64,000 bases of DNA from Metabacillus sediminilitoris (GTDB lineage: Bacteria; Bacillota; Bacilli; Bacillales; Bacillaceae). Shown here piece after piece: positions 35,310-46,921 of this stretch (the stretch's first letter is position 1; each line of letters opens with the position of its first letter). A model generated the notes under the pieces. The model did no database searches. It was not told where the DNA came from and worked only from the letters and a program-made list of their open reading frames with translations. The position numbers were made by a program, and so were the translations under genes. The stretch is taken from NCBI RefSeq assembly GCF_009720625.1, contig NZ_CP046266.1, positions 3,915,501-3,979,500 on the forward strand, given 5' to 3'.

Positions 35310-37453
35310 TCTTCTATTTCCTCATAACCTAAACGTTCAATAATGATAGCTAACACTTTCGTTGCCGCCACAGGGATGACAGTACCTGGGCCAAATATTT
35401 CAGCTGCCCCCATTTCTTTTAATTCAGCATAATCTTGGTAAGGGATAACACCGCCAATGATCACGACAATATCTTCTCTTCCTAATCTTTTTAATTCCTT
35501 TATTAGTTGGGGAAGAAGCGTTTTATGTCCAGCTGCTAATGAGCTCATTCCGATCACATGTACATCATTTTCGATTGCTTGTGCTGCTGTTTCTGCAGGT
35601 GTTTGAAATAGTGGTCCTATATCAACATCAAAGCCCAAATCAGCAAATGCTGTTGCAATTACCTTTGCCCCTCGATCGTGGCCATCCTGGCCCATTTTTG
35701 CAATTAAGATTCTTGGCCGTCTTCCTTCTAGCTCAAAAAATTGATCTGTTTTTTCTCTAACAGCATTAATTTCTTCTACATTTGAAAATTCCGCACTATA
35801 AACACCACTTATTGAACGTATCATTGCTTGATGGCGTTTACTCACTTTTTCAATTGCATAGGAGATTTCACCAAGTGTAGCACGTTGACGTGCTGCCTCA
35901 ACTGCTAATGCTAGTAAATTTCCTTCTCCGGTAGCAGTTGCCTTTGTAATTGCTTGTAAGGCTTGATTCACCTTTTCTTCATGACGATTTGCTTTTAATT
36001 GCCGAATTCTTTCCATTTGCTTCATTCTGACTTCAGTATTATCAATCGATAATATATCAAGAGGATCTTCTTCTTCTAATCTGAATTTATTTACACCAAT
36101 GATCGTTTCTTTTCCGGAATCTATATTTGCTTGCCTTCTTGCAGCAGCTTCTTCAATTTTCATTTTTGGAAATCCTGTTTCAATTGCCTTTGTCATCCCG
36201 CCAAGTTCTTCTATTTCATCCAAAAGCATCGTTGCGCGCTCAATCAGAGAATGTGTTAATGACTCGACATAATAAGATCCACCCCATGGATCAATGACCT
36301 GACATATCCCTGTTTCATTTTGTAAGTACAATTGTGTATTTCGAGCAATTCGTGCCGAAAAATCGGTTGGCAGTGCGATTGCTTCATCCAAAGCATTTGT
36401 ATGGAGCGATTGTGTATGCCCCATTGCTGCTGCATGTGCTTCAATACATGTGCGAACGACGTTATTATATGGATCTTGTTCCGTTAAGCTCCATCCCGAT
36501 GTTTGAGAATGAGTACGTAATGCAAGCGATTTAGGGTTTTTAGGATTAAATCGCTCTACAATTGAGGACCACATATAGCGTGCTGCCCGCATTTTAGCAA
36601 CCTCCATAAAGTAGTTCATCCCAATCGCCCAAAAGAATGATAGTCTAGGAGCAAAATGGTCAATTTCAAGTCCTGCCTTTAAGCCGGTTCGAATATACTC
36701 AAGCCCATTAGCCAATGTAAATGCAAGTTCTAGATCAGCTGGTGCCCCTGCCTCCTGCATATGATAACCAGAGATGCTAATACTATTAAATTTCGGCATA
36801 TGCTCTGCTGTATATTCGAAAATATCTGCGATAATTCTCATCGATGTCTCTGGTGGATAAATATATGTATTACGAACCATATATTCTTTTAAAATATCAT
36901 TTTGAATGGTACCGCTAAGCTTTTCCTTCGTCACCCCTTGCTCCTCGGCTGTTACAATATAAAAAGCCATGATTGGTAAGACAGCACCATTCATCGTCAT
37001 CGAGACAGACATTTCGTCGAGTGGAATTCCATCAAACAATAGCTTCATATCAAGAATCGAATCAATTGCAACGCCAGCTTTTCCCACATCTCCTTCAACA
37101 CGGGGATGATCTGAGTCATATCCGCGATGTGTAGCCAAGTCAAACGCAACAGATAGTCCTTTTTGACCCATTTCTAAATTTCGTCTATAAAAAGCATTGC
37201 TTTCTTCAGCTGTAGAAAATCCTGCATATTGTCTTATTGTCCAAGGCCTATTTACATACATTGTTGCATAAGGTCCTCTTAAGTATGGAAAAACACCTGG
37301 AAAAGTATCCAAATGATTCATCCCTTCCAGGTCAACAGCCGTATAGTTATTTTTCACTTGAATTTGCTCATTTGTCTTAAAATAGGAAGGCGATGTTTCC
37401 GGAAAAGTGGTTGTTTTTAAGAGCTTCGCACCTGCAATCGTTTGGCGTTTCAT
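35306..37453 (-). CDS. mutB: Methylmalonyl-CoA mutase large subunit
   Basis: A 715-residue catalytic subunit converting (R)-methylmalonyl-CoA to succinyl-CoA with adenosylcobalamin. The TIM barrel has [18 protein letters not shown] near 73 and [20 protein letters not shown] near 225. The C-terminal cobalamin domain holds the base-off motif [16 protein letters not shown] near 605 (D-x-H-x-x-G) with [15 protein letters not shown] near 652. The first codon ATG 37453 overlaps the mutA stop. The unit is a heterodimer with MutA, as in Propionibacterium, rather than the homodimeric type. Confidence 0.95.
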   Translation of the reverse strand: MKRQTIAGAKLLKTTTFPETSPSYFKTNEQIQVKNNYTAVDLEGMNHLDTFPGVFPYLRGPYATMYVNRPWTIRQYAGFSTAEESNAFYRRNLEMGQKGLSVAFDLATHRGYDSDHPRVEGDVGKAGVAIDSILDMKLLFDGIPLDEMSVSMTMNGAVLPIMAFYIVTAEEQGVTKEKLSGTIQNDILKEYMVRNTYIYPPETSMRIIADIFEYTAEHMPKFNSISISGYHMQEAGAPADLELAFTLANGLEYIRTGLKAGLEIDHFAPRLSFFWAIGMNYFMEVAKMRAARYMWSSIVERFNPKNPKSLALRTHSQTSGWSLTEQDPYNNVVRTCIEAHAAAMGHTQSLHTNALDEAIALPTDFSARIARNTQLYLQNETGICQVIDPWGGSYYVESLTHSLIERATMLLDEIEELGGMTKAIETGFPKMKIEEAAARRQANIDSGKETIIGVNKFRLEEEDPLDILSIDNTEVRMKQMERIRQLKANRHEEKVNQALQAITKATATGEGNLLALAVEAARQRATLGEISYAIEKVSKRHQAMIRSISGVYSAEFSNVEEINAVREKTDQFFELEGRRPRILIAKMGQDGHDRGAKVIATAFADLGFDVDIGPLFQTPAETAAQAIENDVHVIGMSSLAAGHKTLLPQLIKELKRLGREDIVVIIGGVIPYQDYAELKEMGAAEIFGPGTVIPVAATKVLAIIIERLGYEEIEE

Positions 37454-39321
37454 CAATTTTTAACCCCCAGTAGTCGATGCAACTTGATTAAAAACTGGTA
37501 TGCATCCATGTTAGCTGAAAGAAAAGCCTCTATCCGATTTTCATCTATTTTCATTTCATGTTTTTTGCCGGCAATAAATAGATGAACATCCTTTAGTTTT
37601 TGAATGAACTTCTCGTCAATAAGCTGGTATTCCTCATCCCTTCCACAGAAGATAATTGTGTTTACATGATGAGTAGTACATTGTTGGTTATAAGGCATAA
37701 CCTCTACACATATCCCGCCTGCAGCTAGTAATCCTGTTACAAAGTCAAGCCTTGGTTTATAATCTTTTAATGGACCAAAGGTCAATACCCCTACTTTTGG
37801 CTTTTTCCCGGAAATTTGATAATGTGTTTCAGCATTAACCCTAAGCTGTTCAAAATGCTCTATTAAACGTTGATGGTTTATTTTTGGAATCTGAAGTTGT
37901 TCTGTTTGTTTGTTAGGTTTTATCATTGGGATATCATTCTTTTCCCGAATATATAACAAAGCTTCGTGAAATGTTCCAACCTGTACAGCATTTTGACTAG
38001 CTGCTCTTTTATGATTTGATTTTTGAGGCTTGGTACTGTGGTCTGAAAGATTTGCAAAAGCATTTGATCCAATAATCTTTATTAGCAAGCTATTGATATC
38101 AGAGCGTCTTTGAGCTAGCATTTTTTCACACTCTAATTGTGGTATCCCCTTCATTAATATGTTAAGATGCCCGCCATTTTCGTCGATTTCTTGGATTCCA
38201 TTCCATGCTTTAGTTGCCAATTCATTCGTTATGGCTTCTACATAATAGGATCCTGCAGCTGGATCTACTACTTTAGAAATCAAGCTTTCTTCCTTTAAAA
38301 TATAGTGTGTATTTCTTGAAATTCGTTCTCCCAATTCTCCCTTCCTTTCTAGTACACTATCAAAGGGAAGAATTGTTAATTCATCAACACCTGCAACAGC
38401 AGCAGTAAAGGCTTCAGTTGATGTACGAAGTAAGTTCACATGTGCATCGTAAACTGTTTTATTAAAAGTCGAAGTAATCGCATGTACATTTATTTTCTGT
38501 GCTGCTTCGCTACCTCCTAAAGCATTGATGAGCGATGCCCATATTTGTTTTGCAGCTCTTAATTTTGCTATTTCCATAAAATAATTAGATCCGATAGAAA
38601 ATGAAAATTGTGTGTGTTTTGCAATTACTTCAATCGAAACACCGCGATGAAGAAGCTCGTTTATAGCATCAAGCACAGTTGAAAAGGTATAAATTAGCTC
38701 TTGAAGACTATTAGCACCAGCATCATGATATAAACTGCTTTTAATTAGTAAACAGCGCACAGCACATTCATTTGCTTCAGTCCATTTCATGATGTCTGCA
38801 AGATAATCAAATTTTGTGTCAAGAGAAATAGAAGTCTTTCCACTTACCAATAAATCTTCATACGGATCAAATCCTATCACTCCTCTTACCTTTATGAGTT
38901 CATTGCATATGAGCCTGTTATCCAAAAAAAGAGGAATAATACCTAATTCTTCGCCTACATCGAAAAAAATAGAATCTGCTTCCCAATCAATTTGTTCAAA
39001 TGCACATTCAACATCTTCTGCATTTTTAATAAAATGAAAATCGTTGAGATAAAAAGAGTCCTGACCGCGAAGCTTTGCATGCCTAATCATCTCACTTAAT
39101 TCCATACATTCATCAGCCAAAAGCAGTTGACAAATCTTCCAATTATTACTGTCTTGATAAGCATAACTGCTACTTTGATGGATAATGTCCTCTGTAACAT
39201 ATAATGGTTTTAATGCAATTCCCTCATATGTCATGGACATAAGACTCTCAAATCTCTTACCCCTTAATGCCTTTTCTGCTGCTACTTTCCAATCATTCCA
39301 TATCCCCTTATTATGTATCAT
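37453..39321 (-). CDS. mutA: Methylmalonyl-CoA mutase small subunit
   Basis: A 622-residue non-catalytic partner of MutB. It has a degenerate barrel and a C-terminal B12-like fold ([20 protein letters not shown] near 540) without the D-x-H-x-x-G cobalamin motif, as expected for the small subunit. I chose ATG 39321 ([12 protein letters not shown]), seven bases after GAGGAG. The frame opens as far as 39408, with further ATGs at 39339 and 39382 near a short GGCTTCC/GGAAGC stem. First gene of mutA-mutB-meaB, with a cre site upstream. Confidence 0.88.
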   Translation of the reverse strand: MIHNKGIWNDWKVAAEKALRGKRFESLMSMTYEGIALKPLYVTEDIIHQSSSYAYQDSNNWKICQLLLADECMELSEMIRHAKLRGQDSFYLNDFHFIKNAEDVECAFEQIDWEADSIFFDVGEELGIIPLFLDNRLICNELIKVRGVIGFDPYEDLLVSGKTSISLDTKFDYLADIMKWTEANECAVRCLLIKSSLYHDAGANSLQELIYTFSTVLDAINELLHRGVSIEVIAKHTQFSFSIGSNYFMEIAKLRAAKQIWASLINALGGSEAAQKINVHAITSTFNKTVYDAHVNLLRTSTEAFTAAVAGVDELTILPFDSVLERKGELGERISRNTHYILKEESLISKVVDPAAGSYYVEAITNELATKAWNGIQEIDENGGHLNILMKGIPQLECEKMLAQRRSDINSLLIKIIGSNAFANLSDHSTKPQKSNHKRAASQNAVQVGTFHEALLYIREKNDIPMIKPNKQTEQLQIPKINHQRLIEHFEQLRVNAETHYQISGKKPKVGVLTFGPLKDYKPRLDFVTGLLAAGGICVEVMPYNQQCTTHHVNTIIFCGRDEEYQLIDEKFIQKLKDVHLFIAGKKHEMKIDENRIEAFLSANMDAYQFLIKLHRLLGVKN

Positions 39322-39415
39322 GCTTTGCTCCTCACCCATGAAGCGCTTCCTTTTTGGAAGCCCACCCCCTTGTCGAAAATCCATGATCATTTTAAACTCA
39401 TTAAACAATTGAAAA

Positions 39416-39430
39416 AGAATGCGTTTACAT
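39416..39430 (-). promoter_or_regulatory. cre site (CcpA) before mutA
   Basis: On the minus strand ATGTAAACGCATTCT fits WTGNAANCGNWNNCW at every fixed position. It lies about 95 bases upstream of the chosen mutA start, suggesting carbon catabolite repression of the mutase operon. Confidence 0.6.
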
Positions 39431-39610
39431 TTCTATTTTATTATAGTTTTTCACCTACAGCAATTATGTTCTTTGCTACAGCCTTATTCTAAACTTATTG
39501 AATGATTAAGACTTCCATTAAGTATCCGGTCATTTTATTACCTTCATATGAATCACCATGACAATCCAAATGTTGGTAACATCTATGAATGATTATACGC
39601 TCTAAAATTT

Positions 39611-39640
39611 AAAAAAATCCTTCATCGCTTTGATGAAGGA
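39611..39640 (-). terminator. Terminator of the bkd operon
   Basis: TCCTTCATC and GATGAAGGA arms with a five-base loop, followed on the minus strand by TTTTTTT, 33 bases after bkdB. Confidence 0.85.
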
Positions 39641-39673
39641 CAGATCTCTCTTCAATTACTTGACAAAAAAACA

Positions 39674-40960
39674 TTAATAGATCGATGTTGTTTCCTTTGA
39701 GATATTTTCTAATATTTCTTTTACTCGTTTTAAGAAACGACCACATATTAAGCCATCTAATACCCGATGATCAAGGGACAGACATAGATTTACCATATCA
39801 CGAACAGCAATCATCCCACCTGCCATAACTACCGGACGTTTGACAATTGATTCAACTTGTAGGATTGCAGCCTGTGGATAATTGATAATACCCATAGATT
39901 GAACAGATCCGAACGAACCTGTATTATTCACGGTAAATGTACCGCCTTGCATATCAGCTGAAGTGAGTTTGCCACTGCGTACTTTGATCGCTAATTCTGT
40001 TATTTCTCTTGCAATACCTTTGATCGTTTTTTCATCTGCAGCTTTAATAACTGGGACAAATAAGGAATCCTCTGTAGCAACAGCAATTGATAAATTGATG
40101 TCTTTTTTCTGGATAATCTTATCTCCAGCCCACATTGAATTAATTTGCGGATATTCTTTTAGCGCTTGTGCTACAGCCTTCACGAAAAATGCAAAGAATG
40201 TTAAGTTAAAGCCCTCTTTTTGCTTAAAATCAGCCTTAACAGAATTGCGATAGTCTACAAGATTTGTCACATCAACTTCCATCATCATCCAAGCGTGTGG
40301 AGCTTCATGCTTACTTCGAACCATATTTGCTGCAATTGCTTTACGAACACCAGTAACAGGTATTTCAATATCACCTGTCACCGAAGATGGAGTAGATTGT
40401 GGTTGCTTTTGATCGAGCTCTACAGGTGGTTGAGATGTTAATCGTTCACCATTTGGTTCCGTTTTATTGTTCTCTTCGCCAATTAATGGCATAGACCCGC
40501 TCTCAATTAGCTGTAATAAATCTTTTCTTGTAATCCGTCCACCTGCACCTGTTCCATTCACTTGTTCTAGGTCAATATTATGATCCTGTGCTATACGGAG
40601 TACTGCTGGAGAATAACGTTTTTTATTGGGTTGATCTACAAGGGTCGTCGCTTGATTTTCAACCGTTTCTTTTCTATCACTCTTTGTGCCAATTTCAGTT
40701 TCAGTTGAAGCTTTTGGCCCCTCAACTTCGATATGACAAATGATTTCCCCTACTGATAATGTTACTCCTTCTTCTGCAAGAATATCAGTAATAATACCGC
40801 TAAAGGAGGATGGAACTTCGGCATTTACTTTGTCTGTCATCACTTCTGCAATGGGGTCATATTTCTTTACTTCATCACCCACAGCAACAAGCCATTTACT
40901 AATCGTACCTTCTGTTACACTCTCACCTAACTGAGGCATTTTAATTTGTTCAATTGCCAC
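39674..40960 (-). CDS. bkdB: Branched-chain alpha-keto acid dehydrogenase E2
   Basis: A 428-residue dihydrolipoamide acyltransferase. The N-terminal lipoyl domain has AEVMTDKVNAEVPSSFSG near 40 (lipoyl Lys in DKV), a peripheral subunit-binding domain SPAVLRIAQDHNIDLEQVNG near 118 and the C-terminal catalytic domain with the active-site motif SLDHRVLDGLICGRFL near 396 (His and Asp). Two Gln/Glu-rich linkers separate them. The start is GTG 40960 after GGAGG. A 165-base gap, longer than the other joints of the operon, separates it from bkdAB. Confidence 0.95.
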   Translation of the reverse strand: MAIEQIKMPQLGESVTEGTISKWLVAVGDEVKKYDPIAEVMTDKVNAEVPSSFSGIITDILAEEGVTLSVGEIICHIEVEGPKASTETEIGTKSDRKETVENQATTLVDQPNKKRYSPAVLRIAQDHNIDLEQVNGTGAGGRITRKDLLQLIESGSMPLIGEENNKTEPNGERLTSQPPVELDQKQPQSTPSSVTGDIEIPVTGVRKAIAANMVRSKHEAPHAWMMMEVDVTNLVDYRNSVKADFKQKEGFNLTFFAFFVKAVAQALKEYPQINSMWAGDKIIQKKDINLSIAVATEDSLFVPVIKAADEKTIKGIAREITELAIKVRSGKLTSADMQGGTFTVNNTGSFGSVQSMGIINYPQAAILQVESIVKRPVVMAGGMIAVRDMVNLCLSLDHRVLDGLICGRFLKRVKEILENISKETTSIY

Positions 40961-41125
40961 TGGTATACCTCCTTATTAGAAATGCATTCAAGCATCATGT
41001 GACTTTCTAACATTTATAAGACCAAACTCAGAATAATCTTCTATTTATATGTGGCTTAAAACTTTCAGACTATACACATGAGCGAAACATTCACATTTTT
41101 AGCTTTCATAGTAAAACATTGAAAT

Positions 41126-42109
41126 TTAAAATTCCGCTAGCTTACGCATTGCTTCTTCTACTTTATCTGGATTGACCATAAAGTATTTTTCCATTGTTGG
41201 TGCATATGGCATTGCAGGAATATCTGGGCCTGCTAATCTCATAATTGGAGCATCTAAATCAAACAAGCAATTTTCAGCGATGATCGCTGATACTTCACTC
41301 ATGATGCTTCCTTCTTTTGTGTCCTCTGTTACGAGCAGGACCTTACCAGTTTTTGACGCTGCTTCAATAATCGCATCTTTATCTAAAGGATAGACTGTTC
41401 TTAAATCTACTACATGTGCAGAGATTCCATCACTTGCTAATCTTTCTGCAGCTTGCAAAGCAAAATGGACACATAATCCGTATGTAATAACAGTAATGTC
41501 TTCCCCTTCTCTTTTTACATCAGCTTTACCAATTGGTATCACATAATCGTCATTTGGTACTTCACCTTTAATTAAGCGATAGGCCCGTTTATGTTCAAAG
41601 AATAATACTGGATCATCGTCACGAATTGCCGCTTTTAATAATCCTTTTGCATCATATGGTGTGGAGGGGATAACAATTTTTAAGCCGGGCTGATTTGCAA
41701 ATATTGCTTCAACAGATTGAGAATGGTAAAGTGCTCCATGGACACCACCGCCAAAAGGTGCACGGATCGTAATTGGGCAGCTCCAATCATTATTCGAGCG
41801 ATAGCGAATTTTCGCCGCTTCTGAAATAATTTGATTCACAGCAGGCATAATAAAATCAGCAAACTGCATTTCAGCAATAGGTCTCATTCCATACATCGCC
41901 GCTCCAATCCCAACACCAGCAATAGCAGACTCAGCTAATGGTGTATCAATAACCCGCTCTTCGCCAAACTTTTCATATAACCCTGTTGTTGCTTTAAACA
42001 CCCCGCCTTTTTTCCCAACATCTTCTCCTAGCACGAATACTTGATCGTCGCGCTCCATCTCTTCGCGCATTGCCATCGTAATGGCATCTATATATGAAAT
42101 TACCGCCAT
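41126..42109 (-). CDS. bkdAB: Branched-chain alpha-keto acid dehydrogenase E1 beta
   Basis: A 327-residue transketolase-like beta subunit: AITMAMREEMERDDQVFVLG near 9, the TPP-contacting Glu region PLAESAIAGVGIGAAMYGMRP near 57, and FEHKRAYRLIKGEVP near 160, then C-terminal VVDLRTVYPLDKDAI. With E1 alpha it decarboxylates 2-keto acids from Leu, Ile and Val. It lies 12 bases after bkdAA. Confidence 0.95.
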   Translation of the reverse strand: MAVISYIDAITMAMREEMERDDQVFVLGEDVGKKGGVFKATTGLYEKFGEERVIDTPLAESAIAGVGIGAAMYGMRPIAEMQFADFIMPAVNQIISEAAKIRYRSNNDWSCPITIRAPFGGGVHGALYHSQSVEAIFANQPGLKIVIPSTPYDAKGLLKAAIRDDDPVLFFEHKRAYRLIKGEVPNDDYVIPIGKADVKREGEDITVITYGLCVHFALQAAERLASDGISAHVVDLRTVYPLDKDAIIEAASKTGKVLLVTEDTKEGSIMSEVSAIIAENCLFDLDAPIMRLAGPDIPAMPYAPTMEKYFMVNPDKVEEAMRKLAEF

Positions 42110-42121
42110 ATTTTTTCCCCC

Positions 42122-43114
42122 TTACTCTGCATATACATATTTTAATGCATATTCTGGTTCTGCATATGGAGCAGCTTCAGCATAATCTGTTGCTTCATCC
42201 ACTATTTTCATTATCCGTTCTATCATCTCTTTTTCGATTGCATCAGTTAGAATGCCTGCTTCTGTTAAATAGTTAGCAAATTGAATGATTGGATCATTTC
42301 TCTTTGCTTCTGCAACTTCTTCTTGTTCACGATAACTGCGATCATCATCATCACTAGAATGTGGTGTCAAACGATAGGAAATCGTTTCAATTAATGTAGG
42401 ACCTTCTCCTCTGCGACCACGGTCTGCAGCTTCTTTTACAGCTGCATATACTTCTAGTGGATCATTTCCATCTACAGTTATACCCGGCATGCCATATCCA
42501 ATAGCTCTGTCAGATATTTTTTCACATGCTACTTGTTTTTCATATGGGACAGATATTGCATATTTATTGTTTTCACACATTAAAATAACAGGCAATTTAT
42601 GAACAGCTGCGAAGTTTGCTCCTTCATGGAAATCACCTTGGTTTGAAGAACCCTCTCCAAAGGTTACAAATGTGACTAAATTCTTCTTCTGCATCTTCCC
42701 TGCCAGTGCAATGCCGACTGCATGCGGAACCTGTGTTGTTACTGGAGAAGATCCTGTAACAATACGGTTTTTCTTCTGACCAAAGTGACCTGGCATTTGT
42801 CTTCCACCTGAGTTTGGATCCTCATGCTTAGCAAATCCAGATAGCATTAAATCTTTCGCTGTCATTCCAAACGTTAACACGACTCCCATATCTCGATAAT
42901 ATGGTAGAACATAATCTTCATTTAGATCAAGTGCAAATGCCGCTCCTACTTGAGCAGCTTCTTGTCCTTGGCAGGAAATAACAAACGGTATTTTTCCGGC
43001 ACGATTTAAAAGCCACATACGTTCATCTATTTTCCTTGCCATTACCATTGTTTCGTACATCTTTAATACATCTTCATCTGTTAAGCCTAATGATTGATGT
43101 CGTTTTTCAGTCAT
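42122..43114 (-). CDS. bkdAA: Branched-chain alpha-keto acid dehydrogenase E1 alpha
   Basis: A 330-residue TPP-binding alpha subunit. The TPP/Mg motif is TFGEGSSNQGDFHEGANFAA near 151-170 with VILMCENNKYAISVPYEKQ near 176, and a phosphorylation-loop-like SYRLTPHSSDDDDRSYR near 247. It sits 12 bases downstream of lpdV. Typical length for Bacillus BkdAA. Confidence 0.95.
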   Translation of the reverse strand: MTEKRHQSLGLTDEDVLKMYETMVMARKIDERMWLLNRAGKIPFVISCQGQEAAQVGAAFALDLNEDYVLPYYRDMGVVLTFGMTAKDLMLSGFAKHEDPNSGGRQMPGHFGQKKNRIVTGSSPVTTQVPHAVGIALAGKMQKKNLVTFVTFGEGSSNQGDFHEGANFAAVHKLPVILMCENNKYAISVPYEKQVACEKISDRAIGYGMPGITVDGNDPLEVYAAVKEAADRGRRGEGPTLIETISYRLTPHSSDDDDRSYREQEEVAEAKRNDPIIQFANYLTEAGILTDAIEKEMIERIMKIVDEATDYAEAAPYAEPEYALKYVYAE

Positions 43115-43126
43115 TCGATTACCCCC

Positions 43127-44548
43127 TTAAAAATGAATAGCCTTCCCATCAACAGCAAGCGCTGCTTCTCCGATCGCCTCAGATAGTGTAGGATGTGGGT
43201 GTATTGTATGTGCAACCTCCCAAGGGGTAGCATCTAACACTCTTGCAAGGCCCGCTTCAGAAATCATATCCGTTACATGCGGCCCTATCATATGAACACC
43301 TAATAAATCTTCTGTTTCCTCATCCACTACTAGCTTAACGAAGCCTTCTGCTTCACCATATACTAGTGCTTTCCCAATTGCTTTAAACGGAAATTTTCCG
43401 ATCTTTATTTTTATACCTTTTAGCTTCGCTTCATCCTCTGTGTATCCTACACTTGCAATTTCAGGTGAGCTATAAATACATTTAGAAATCAATGTTTCAT
43501 CTATTGGCATTGGATTCGTATTTGCAATATGCTCTACAGCAACAATTCCTTCATGTGAAGCAACATGTGCCAATTGTAATCCTCCGATTACATCACCAAT
43601 TGCGTAAATATGCGATTCTTTTGTTTGATAATATTGATTTGTTTCAATATAACCTTTTTCAATTTTAATCTCAGTATTTTCAAGTCCAATTCCTTCGACA
43701 TTAGGAAGTCTCCCAACAGAAACAAGAATGTGATCAGCTGAAAATGTATTTTCCCCGCTTTGAAGCTCTGCTTTAATCGTTACACCTTCACCTTTTTCAA
43801 GCGTATTCGGCAAAACCTTCGCATTCGTGACAATGGAAACACCTTTTTTTGTCATAATACGCTCCATTTCATTTGAGATTTCTTTATCCTCTGTCGGTAA
43901 AATACGGTCGGCATATTCTAGTACAGTGACTTTTGTTCCGAAGTCTGATAGCATAGAAGCCCATTCGATCCCGATTACTCCTCCACCGACTATAATGATA
44001 GAATCTGGTAAACGCTCTAAGTCTAGTGCTTCATTTGAAGTTAAAACTCTGTCACCGTCAATTTCAAGTCCTTGTAAGCTTCTAGGTCTTGAACCCGTTG
44101 CAATTATGACATTTTTCGGGATGAGCATTTCATTTTCTTCGCCGTTGTTCATCTCAACAGAGATCGTTCCAGGCATTGGTGAAAAAATCGATGGACCTAG
44201 AATACGCCCTATTCCCTCATAAACATCAATTTTGCCTTTTTTCATTAAATGCTGTACACCTTTATGTAGTTGATCAATAATACTTTGTTTTCTTTCCTGA
44301 ACTTTTAAGAAATTTAGGCTAACCCCGGTTGTTTCAACACCAAATTCTTCACTTCTTTTTGTTGTTGCAAAGACTTCTGCACTCCTAAGGAGTGCTTTGC
44401 TTGGTATACAGCCTTTGTGCAAGCATGTTCCTCCAAGCTTGCCTTTTTCGACTATTGCTGTTTTTAGACCTAGTTGTGTGGCACGAATTGCCGCAACATA
44501 TCCGCCTGTTCCACCGCCAATTATGACGAGATCATATTCAGTTGCCAT
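43127..44548 (-). CDS. lpdV: Dihydrolipoamide dehydrogenase of the bkd complex (E3)
   Basis: A 473-residue FAD disulfide oxidoreductase. N-terminal FAD loop IIGGGTGGYVAAIRA (about 9-23), redox disulfide GGTCLHKGCIPSKAL near 39-53, NAD loop IIVGGGVIGIEWASML near 182, and the catalytic C-terminal HPHPTLSEAIGEAAL near 450 (His-Pro...Glu). LHKGC instead of the more common LNVGC is, as I recall, a trait of the LpdV/Bfmb group. Confidence 0.95.
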   Translation of the reverse strand: MATEYDLVIIGGGTGGYVAAIRATQLGLKTAIVEKGKLGGTCLHKGCIPSKALLRSAEVFATTKRSEEFGVETTGVSLNFLKVQERKQSIIDQLHKGVQHLMKKGKIDVYEGIGRILGPSIFSPMPGTISVEMNNGEENEMLIPKNVIIATGSRPRSLQGLEIDGDRVLTSNEALDLERLPDSIIIVGGGVIGIEWASMLSDFGTKVTVLEYADRILPTEDKEISNEMERIMTKKGVSIVTNAKVLPNTLEKGEGVTIKAELQSGENTFSADHILVSVGRLPNVEGIGLENTEIKIEKGYIETNQYYQTKESHIYAIGDVIGGLQLAHVASHEGIVAVEHIANTNPMPIDETLISKCIYSSPEIASVGYTEDEAKLKGIKIKIGKFPFKAIGKALVYGEAEGFVKLVVDEETEDLLGVHMIGPHVTDMISEAGLARVLDATPWEVAHTIHPHPTLSEAIGEAALAVDGKAIHF

Positions 44549-44592
44549 CTTGACGCCTCCCTATTTCTAGCTAATGACTATTAATATCATGT

Positions 44593-45708
44593 TCAAAATT
44601 GGCTTTCTAACGCCAACTCTTGTTTTGTATTTGGATAACTTTTTGCTTTTTCTTCGTTCTTTAGTACACGTAAGGCACCTTCAGCAAGAGCCTGAAGCTC
44701 ATTTTCTCCTGGTATGACAAGAACATCTGCAATCCAATCAATATATGAGGAAATATCTTGAATAAATTTTTTGCTATATGCCAAGCCTCCCGTTAAAACA
44801 ATGGCATCGACTTTGCCCTTTAATACAGCACTCGCACAGCCAATCTCTTTCGCAATTTGATAGGCCATTGCAGCGTATATAAGTGCTGCTTTTTCATCTC
44901 CAGCCTCAATCATCTTTTCTACCTCGACTGCATCATTTGTCCCTAAGTATCCAACTAGGCCACCTTGCCCAACTAGCTTTTTCATCATTTCTTCACGAAA
45001 AAAATCACCTGAATAACACATGGAAACAAGGTCACCCGCAGGAACTGTTCCAGCACGTTCTGGACTAAATGGACCGTCACCATGCAAGCCATTATTTACA
45101 TCTATCACACGCCCTTGTTTATGTACACCTATCGTTATTCCGCCACCCATATGCGTGACAACAAGGTTCATTTCTTCATATTTTTTATTGAACTCTGATG
45201 CAACACGCCGTGCGACGGCTTTCTGATTTAACGCATGAAAAATGCTTCTTCTTTTAATTGAAGGGATTCCAGAAACTTTCGCAATCTCTTCCATTTCATC
45301 TACTACGACAGGATCAACAATATATGCAGGAATATTTAAACCACTAGCTATTTCATAAGCAATAATTCCACCTAGGTTTGATGCATGTTGCCCAGCAAAA
45401 CCCTTTTTTAAATCCTCAAGCATTTGATTATTTACTGTATATGTGCCACCTTCAATCGGACGGAGCAATCCCCCGCGACCACAGACAGCATTTAATTTTG
45501 AGATGTTGATTCCTTCTTCATCAAGCGTTTCTAAGATTGTTTGTTTTCGAAACTCATACTGATCAATAATCGTAGAATACTGATTAATTTTATCTATGTC
45601 ATGTCTAAGCGTTTTTTCAAAAATAGATCGCTCATTATCAAAAACACCTATTTTCGTTGAAGTAGACCCTGGGTTAAGGACAAGAATTCGAAATTCATTC
45701 ACTTGCAA
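44593..45708 (-). CDS. buk: Butyrate (branched-chain fatty acid) kinase
   Basis: A 371-residue ASKHA kinase of the acetate/butyrate kinase family. The phosphate-binding N-terminus is [19 protein letters not shown] near 8, with [20 protein letters not shown] near 179-198 and [13 protein letters not shown] near 308. It makes acyl phosphate and ATP interconvert. In bkd operons it works with Ptb to turn branched acyl-CoA into free acids with ATP gain, or the reverse for branched fatty-acid primers. Confidence 0.93.
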   Translation of the reverse strand: MQVNEFRILVLNPGSTSTKIGVFDNERSIFEKTLRHDIDKINQYSTIIDQYEFRKQTILETLDEEGINISKLNAVCGRGGLLRPIEGGTYTVNNQMLEDLKKGFAGQHASNLGGIIAYEIASGLNIPAYIVDPVVVDEMEEIAKVSGIPSIKRRSIFHALNQKAVARRVASEFNKKYEEMNLVVTHMGGGITIGVHKQGRVIDVNNGLHGDGPFSPERAGTVPAGDLVSMCYSGDFFREEMMKKLVGQGGLVGYLGTNDAVEVEKMIEAGDEKAALIYAAMAYQIAKEIGCASAVLKGKVDAIVLTGGLAYSKKFIQDISSYIDWIADVLVIPGENELQALAEGALRVLKNEEKAKSYPNTKQELALESQF

Positions 45709-45799
45709 CGTATTAACCTCCGTCGTGTATCCTGAAATATTAGTTTATGTATTATATGGAGTTAAGAAATTTCCATCTCTGTAACTCCTCCAAGTATCA

Positions 45800-46897
45800 T
45801 TATGATTTTCGGCTTAAAATATGGTGGCCATTTTGCAGGAATTGACTTCGTGAATTTCTCATGCGTTCAATACGCTCCTCAGCTAAGCGATCAGCTGCTT
45901 TATATGTCGGAATATTATCTCGTTTTGCAATTTCGATTACTCGTGCGATATTATTATAAATCCCTTCAACCTTTTTAAGAGCACGTTCACTGTTATAGCC
46001 GTATAATTCATCTGCCACATTGATAACTCCGCCGGCGTTAATGACATAATCTGGTGCATAAACAATGCCCATCTCATGTATCATATCTCCATGCTTTGTA
46101 TCTCTTAACTGGTTGTTTGCTGAACCAGCAATGACTTTTGCTTTAAATTGAGGTATTGTTACATCATTTATTGTTGCACCAAGAGCACATGGAGCATATA
46201 TATCACATTCCACACCGTATATATCATTAGGATCTACCGCTTTTGCATGAAAGTCTTCTACTGCTCGACGTACAGCGTCTTTGTTTATATCAGAAACAAT
46301 TAACTGTGCACCTTCTTCATGCAGATGTTTACATAGGCTGTACGCAACATTTCCAACACCTTGAACAGCAACAACCTTGCCTTCAAGTGAATCTGAACCA
46401 AAGGCTTCCTTTGCTGCAGCTTTCATGCCGCGATAAACTCCATACGCAGTAACGGGAGAAGGATTGCCTGAAGAACCAAATGCAGGAGAAATTCCAGTTA
46501 CATAATTTGTTTCCTCATGGATAAGATCCATATCTTCAACAGTTGTCCCAACATCCTCTGCAGTTATATAACGTCCATTTAAGCCTTGGATATAACGACC
46601 GAAGGCACGGAACAATTCTTCACTTTTATCTTTTCTTGGGTCACCAATAATAACCGTTTTTCCACCACCTAGGTTTAATCCAGCAGCAGCATTTTTATAT
46701 GTCATCCCGCGTGCTAAACGAAGAGCATCTTCAATCGCTTCTTCCTCTGAAGCATATGTCCACATGCGAGTACCACCTAAAGCCGGCCCAAGTGTTGTAT
46801 CATGAATGGCAATAATCGCCTTTAACCCCGATTGTTTATCTTGGCAAAATACCAATTGCTCATAATCATATTGCTCCATATATTTAAAAATTTCCAT
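45800..46897 (-). CDS. bcd: Leucine dehydrogenase
   Basis: A 365-residue NAD-dependent amino acid dehydrogenase of the Glu/Leu/Phe/Val family. The catalytic Lys lies in [17 protein letters not shown] near 71-87, the second in the [12 protein letters not shown] segment near 62, and the NAD loop is [14 protein letters not shown] near 177. It deaminates Leu, Val and Ile to the 2-keto acids used by the bkd complex. Normal length. It lies between ptb and buk with 24- and 91-base gaps. Confidence 0.95.
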   Translation of the reverse strand: MEIFKYMEQYDYEQLVFCQDKQSGLKAIIAIHDTTLGPALGGTRMWTYASEEEAIEDALRLARGMTYKNAAAGLNLGGGKTVIIGDPRKDKSEELFRAFGRYIQGLNGRYITAEDVGTTVEDMDLIHEETNYVTGISPAFGSSGNPSPVTAYGVYRGMKAAAKEAFGSDSLEGKVVAVQGVGNVAYSLCKHLHEEGAQLIVSDINKDAVRRAVEDFHAKAVDPNDIYGVECDIYAPCALGATINDVTIPQFKAKVIAGSANNQLRDTKHGDMIHEMGIVYAPDYVINAGGVINVADELYGYNSERALKKVEGIYNNIARVIEIAKRDNIPTYKAADRLAEERIERMRNSRSQFLQNGHHILSRKS

Positions 46898-46921
46898 GAT
46901 GTAACTTCCTCCTAATATGAA

